This document shows, piece after piece, positions 4,394-7,216 of a stretch of DNA of 7,216 bases. Position 1 is the stretch's first letter, and every line of letters starts with the position of its first letter. The translations under genes and the position numbers were made by a program. The notes beneath the pieces were generated by a model. That model was not told the DNA's origin. It searched no databases and saw only the letters and a program-made list of their open reading frames with translations. Source of the stretch: an uncultured Eubacteriales bacterium (GTDB lineage: Bacteria > Bacillota > Clostridia > Monoglobales > Monoglobaceae); assembly GCA_905205855.1 (NCBI GenBank), contig CAJLFL010000095.1, positions 1 through 7,216 of the forward strand. The letters are read 5' to 3'.

Positions 4394-5971
4394 TTGCCGC
4401 AGCTTTTCAAGCTCCTCAAGCAGCTTTTCTTTGCCGTCGAGATGAATGTTTTTAAGCAGCAGCTTTGCAGAATCCGCCATATCCGGTCTGAACACCCCAA
4501 GCTTCCACAAATCCGTCATGGTCTGATTATGAGCAATTCTGCTGTACGGGTTGCTCTTTTCGGCACTTACGGCAACATCAAGTTCAACCGGATGTTCCGC
4601 CGCTGCCTCTTTCCACTTTCTGTTTGAGAATTTAATATAGCTGTGCTTGCCGTCCTCATCATCTATTCTGTAAGACCTCGGACTGTCATAAAACTGGCGC
4701 ATAAGCTCCATACAAAGATATATTATTTCACGGTATGCGTTGTTTCCCTCAGAAATCATGTCCCGACTCAGCTTTTCGCCTGCCTGCTGCAATGCGACTA
4801 TGGCAGAGTACGCGGTTACGCCGCCCTTTGTTTCACCCTGCTGAAAGTCCCTGTTCCCGGAGATTTCTTTAAGCTCGTCTATCTTATTGCGGCGGTGCTG
4901 AATTATGTATGCATGCAAGGGTTTAGCCTGCAGCTCGCGTATATTCTCATCACTGACAGAGCCTGCAACATGAATAATATCCTTAGACAAATCGGTAAGT
5001 TCATACTCGTTAAGTCCGCCGTTATCCTTTATCATAAATCTCGGCTTGCCCGAAATCATAGCATTTCGGCTGATTACCCAATCAAGGCGGTCTATATACA
5101 TCTGCGGGTTTTTGATAATGTCCACCATTCCAAAGCCGACCGGGCTGTCCTCGTCCGGGTACATAACGTCGAATACAAACGGATACTTGCCGTGTCCATA
5201 TATTCCCCCGCTGCCCTTATCCTCTGATGCATCAAGTATTAAATCACCGCAAAACTTTATAAGTTCAACCGTCTGCCGTTTACCGCTGTACTTTTTATAA
5301 TAGCAATCGACAACCACCAGCTTATCCCTGCCGCTGCCACTGTTGTTTATGTTCTGCATATCATCATATGTCTGCATTTCTATTCCGGAATCACCGCCGA
5401 ATTTATCCGCATACATAGGATAACGCTGTTTTAAATCCTCCTTGTCCGCAAGCGCAGTCAAAAACACAAAACGGCTTTCCTGTATATCGCATATACCCGG
5501 TTCCCAGAACAGATTAAGCAGGTCAATTTTGCGAATATCTATTTCTCCCAATCCGTTTCTGAGCAGCGGATTAAAAAACACTCCATAACACGCAGCGCCG
5601 TTTTTAAGCTTGTACCACCAAGCGCGGCTGTATGTATTTCTGAAGTTACACAGCTCCAGCTGTACCGGCAAAATCTTTGTAAAGACCTCGGCAAGCTCAC
5701 GGTCGCTCTCATCTCTCTCAAGAATATTCGGTACGGGATAATTGTCCATTGCGTCTGCATGCTTGTTGGCTATTGCATTAAACAGGTACGGCGTTGTCGG
5801 CGACGGCATTTCTGTATTTTGCTCTCCCATATACCGCGATTTAAACCAGCGGTTGTTTTCTATTATTCGTCTGTCAAACTGCTGCTTATGCTCCATATAC
5901 TCATTGAATTTATCCTTTACCTTTGCAAAAAATTCCGGTTTTATTTTTCCCTGATACGAATCTGATAACAT
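4355..5971 (-). CDS. Phage portal protein (P22-type)
   Basis: This 538-residue protein looks like a portal of the P22-type superfamily, the dodecameric ring at one capsid vertex through which TerL pumps DNA. Seen: the N-terminal helical stretch with ENNRWFKSRYMGEQN (38-52); PYLFNAIANKHADAM (61-75); a wing region with YGHGKYPFVFDVMYPDE (258-274); DIIKNPQMYIDRLDWVISRN (284-303); the stem/hip segment HRRNKIDELKEISGNRDFQQ (359-378), then GGVTAYSAIVALQQAGEK; and a C-terminal heptad stretch (516-525). Length is normal to slightly short. Its ATG follows GGAGG, 36 nt after the tail-fibre stop. The last 12 residues and stop lie inside the end of the convergent repressor gene. The gene is separated from terL by more than 1.6 kb, whereas it usually follows it directly. 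Confidence 0.85.
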   Translation of the reverse strand: MLSDSYQGKIKPEFFAKVKDKFNEYMEHKQQFDRRIIENNRWFKSRYMGEQNTEMPSPTTPYLFNAIANKHADAMDNYPVPNILERDESDRELAEVFTKILPVQLELCNFRNTYSRAWWYKLKNGAACYGVFFNPLLRNGLGEIDIRKIDLLNLFWEPGICDIQESRFVFLTALADKEDLKQRYPMYADKFGGDSGIEMQTYDDMQNINNSGSGRDKLVVVDCYYKKYSGKRQTVELIKFCGDLILDASEDKGSGGIYGHGKYPFVFDVMYPDEDSPVGFGMVDIIKNPQMYIDRLDWVISRNAMISGKPRFMIKDNGGLNEYELTDLSKDIIHVAGSVSDENIRELQAKPLHAYIIQHRRNKIDELKEISGNRDFQQGETKGGVTAYSAIVALQQAGEKLSRDMISEGNNAYREIIYLCMELMRQFYDSPRSYRIDDEDGKHSYIKFSNRKWKEAAAEHPVELDVAVSAEKSNPYSRIAHNQTMTDLWKLGVFRPDMADSAKLLLKNIHLDGKEKLLEELEKLRQSYQNLAVGDKAV

Positions 5972-6007
5972 TTGTTTTTCCTCCTTATTTATTGTTTATG
6001 ATGCACT

Positions 6008-6895
6008 TTACAGCTTTGCCTCGACCTTCGCCAGCCTTTGCTTTACAGCTGCCAGTTCCTGCTCTATATTCAAGCCGTTAAGCAAAACACTGCTGCCGGA
6101 CAGCCAAAGCTCTCCGCTGTCCTCCCATAGATTGATAAACGGCGAACAGCCCTTTACACCCATTGATGCGCCGCTTGAATTTTTTTCAATCACAAACGCG
6201 CCGTCGGAATACACCACTCCGTTTATATTCTTTTTTCCGGAGCCGTTGCCTGCACCGAGAACAATATACGCTGTTCCGTCCTCCGCAACAGACATACCTA
6301 TTTTCTGGTTTCGGACATTTGCCTTGTCCTGCATGACTTTAATCCCGGCGGGATCAAGCTGTGCAAAAACCCCTCCGCTGTTTGTATCATATGCCGCGCT
6401 GTCCGTGCCTATTATTGTAGATGAATACACAGATGAGCTTTCTACCTTTCCGGTAAATATTGCATCTCCGTCACTGTCTATTGACACGGTTGGTATTCCT
6501 TTGCTGTTGCAGAGCAGAAAATTAAATTTTTTTGTTCCGCTGTTGTATGCAGCTATAAAACGCGTTTTTTTGCCGTCCGTAATTATAATTTGTGCGTCAG
6601 ACAGCTTTAATTCCCCGTTTTTGCTTGATACGGTAACCTTGTTTGTGTCAACCGTTCCGGCTGCCAGCTTGTCGGCAGTCAGCGCTCCGATTTGTGCGTT
6701 TTCAATCACCGCGGTTGAAGTATCAATGTTTTCGGCTTTAACAGATGATGCTTCGATAACATTCCCGGCGTCAAGATTGTTAAGAATATAGGTAAGCTCG
6801 TCAATAAGCGCTGTCCCCCATTCCTTAAATTTTATTAAATCCTCATTGCTTTGACCGCTCAGTTTGGGCGGTATCGGTGTTGTTAGATTTGGCAT
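6008..6895 (-). CDS. Phage tail fibre/receptor-binding-like structural protein
   Basis: The protein has 295 residues. An N-terminal Pro-rich tip and helix (residues 1-40) precede a Ser/Thr/Asn/Gly-rich, beta-structured body. Residues 53-88 have the repeating pattern AENIDT.., ENAQIGALTADKLAAGTV typical of phage tail-fibre and tail-tip proteins. Short beta motifs follow (SIDSDGDAIFTGKV, AQLDPAGIKV, SVAEDGTAYIVLGAG, SGELWLSGSSVLLNG). The last 20 residues (IEQELAAVKQRLAKVEAKL) form a coiled coil, probably a trimerising end. It would be the host-contact or adsorption component of a virion. It is the first gene of the fibre-portal unit, with an excellent AAAGGAGGTC ribosome binding site 5-7 nt before the ATG. 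No tail tube, tape-measure or baseplate gene lies beside it. Family naming is by composition and motif only. Confidence 0.72.
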   Translation of the reverse strand: MPNLTTPIPPKLSGQSNEDLIKFKEWGTALIDELTYILNNLDAGNVIEASSVKAENIDTSTAVIENAQIGALTADKLAAGTVDTNKVTVSSKNGELKLSDAQIIITDGKKTRFIAAYNSGTKKFNFLLCNSKGIPTVSIDSDGDAIFTGKVESSSVYSSTIIGTDSAAYDTNSGGVFAQLDPAGIKVMQDKANVRNQKIGMSVAEDGTAYIVLGAGNGSGKKNINGVVYSDGAFVIEKNSSGASMGVKGCSPFINLWEDSGELWLSGSSVLLNGLNIEQELAAVKQRLAKVEAKL

Positions 6896-6924
6896 GTTCA
6901 GACCTCCTTTGATTTGATATTTGT

Positions 6925-6930
6925 ATTATA
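6925..6930 (-). promoter_or_regulatory. Candidate -10 box for the fibre-portal unit
   Basis: A perfect TATAAT on the minus strand lies about 30 nt ahead of the fibre ATG. No good -35 hexamer is found at 16-18 nt; the nearest resemblance (TGTGACA) is too close. Activator dependence is possible, and the ArpU-like protein would be one candidate. Confidence 0.4.
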
Positions 6931-6969
6931 AACCGAAAGCGAGTGTCACAGCGTGCCATAAAAAGCAAA

Positions 6970-7005
6970 GGCTGTTTAAAAAGTCAAATGACATTTTAAA
7001 CAGCC
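6970..7005 (-). terminator. Intrinsic terminator of the DUF378 gene
   Basis: Arms 6970-6985 and 6990-7005 pair over 16 positions with one A-A mismatch and an AAAT loop. On the minus strand the stem is followed by TTTGCTTTTTA. It begins 13 nt past the DUF378 stop and separates that gene from the fibre-portal unit. It is very similar in sequence to the element at 397-432. Confidence 0.75.
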
Positions 7006-7018
7006 CCTTTTCCTATTC

Positions 7019-7216
7019 TTATCCCTTTGCTTTGCCAAGCATGTTATCTCTGAAGAAAAACGTAATCGACCAAAGTCCGGCAATGGCGACTATCGTAAAT
7101 ATGATTCTCGACATGACGGAAAGCTGACCGCCGAACAAAGCGCCGACAAGATCAAAGCCGAACAAACCAATGCTGCCCCAGTTTACGGCTCCGATGATTA
7201 CCAAAATCAAAGCTAT
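7019..7216 (-). CDS. DUF378 small membrane protein, 5' end outside window
   Basis: The 65 visible residues (through IALILVIIGAVNWG) match the DUF378 family of small bacterial membrane proteins (YuzA-like), whose function is unknown. Two transmembrane helices are visible: about visible residues 1-25 (with the family-typical GAVNWGSIGLFGFDLVGALFGG turn) and 34-54 (IIFTIVAIAGLWSITFFF). A short positively charged tail follows (RDNMLGKAKG). The reading frame is open through the last base of the window, so only a handful of N-terminal residues are missing; the internal TTG at 7210 is not the start. It has its own terminator and looks like ordinary chromosomal content forming the right boundary of the phage-derived block. 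Confidence 0.85.
   Translation of the reverse strand: MALILVIIGAVNWGSIGLFGFDLVGALFGGQLSVMSRIIFTIVAIAGLWSITFFFRDNMLGKAKG

Noticed and set aside
4399..4429. Direct repeat GCAGCTTTTC at 4399-4408 and 4420-4429
   Set aside because: The 21-nt period corresponds to one heptad of the portal C-terminal helix (EKLLEELEKL), so protein repetition explains it.
4643..5227. 194-codon open frame on the plus strand inside the portal gene
   Set aside because: It lies antisense to a clearly coding portal gene, has no ribosome binding site worth the name, and its composition shows no recognisable protein.
6132..6791. 219-codon plus-strand open frame opposite the tail-fibre gene
   Set aside because: It is a shadow of the Ser/Thr/Gly-rich fibre gene; its Pro/Ser/Phe/Ile-rich product is what an antisense reading of such a gene gives.
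1309..6932. Shared ATTATAAA at 1309-1316 and 6925-6932 as possible attachment-site repeats
   Set aside because: Only 8 AT-rich bases, one copy being the coding end of terL and the other a -10 box; no integrase is present. Expected by chance.

Overview
The window looks like a chromosomal piece from a low-to-mid GC Bacillota, most likely class Clostridia. The main reasons are a ruvX gene followed at once by a DUF1292 (YrzB-type) gene, a DUF378 membrane protein, AAGGAGG-type ribosome binding sites, and near-consensus sigma-A promoters with AT-rich surroundings. No rRNA, tRNA, CRISPR array, insertion sequence or integrase is visible. Every gene but one is read leftward (minus strand); the exception is a phage-type repressor.

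Layout from left to right. At 1-204 lies the N-terminal part of a MATE-family efflux transporter, running off the left edge, with a promoter and an inverted repeat upstream. At 397-432 is a hairpin terminator for the housekeeping pair DUF1292 (535-819) and ruvX (835-1245); ruvX has its own promoter at 1275-1303. From 1305 to about 6930 there is a compact phage-derived block. The right edge (7019-7216) is a DUF378 gene, cut at its 5' end, with its own terminator at 6970-7005. That terminator is a near-copy of the one at 397-432.

Both sides of the phage-derived block are visible, so its full content can be listed. It has two leftward units and one rightward gene. The right-hand leftward unit is a tail-fibre-like protein (6008-6895) followed by a P22-type portal (4355-5971). 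The rightward gene is an XRE/S24 self-cleaving repressor (3677-4393), whose 3' end overlaps the portal gene by 39 bp. The left-hand leftward unit is a small Cys-rich protein (3310-3504), a sigma-region-4-like late regulator of ArpU/RinA type (2894-3292), a short TerS-like protein (2704-2907) and the large terminase (1305-2702). The repressor and the packaging unit are divergent. Their 172-bp intergenic region holds two good promoters and an array of four 17-bp palindromes of form TAAC-N9-GTTA (two exact, two degenerate), centred 30, 31 and 31 bp apart and placed on the promoters, which is a classic phage switch.

The block encodes a DNA-packaging motor (TerS-like, TerL, portal), a fibre and a switch. 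It has no capsid, scaffold, protease, tail tube, lysis, replication or integration gene. All its reading frames are intact with good ribosome binding sites and the active-site residues of TerL and the repressor are kept. It therefore reads either as a recently reduced prophage or, more interestingly, as a maintained minimal packaging or satellite cassette placed directly upstream of, and possibly reading into, the cell's Holliday-junction resolvase gene ruvX. Function beyond the family assignments is inference.
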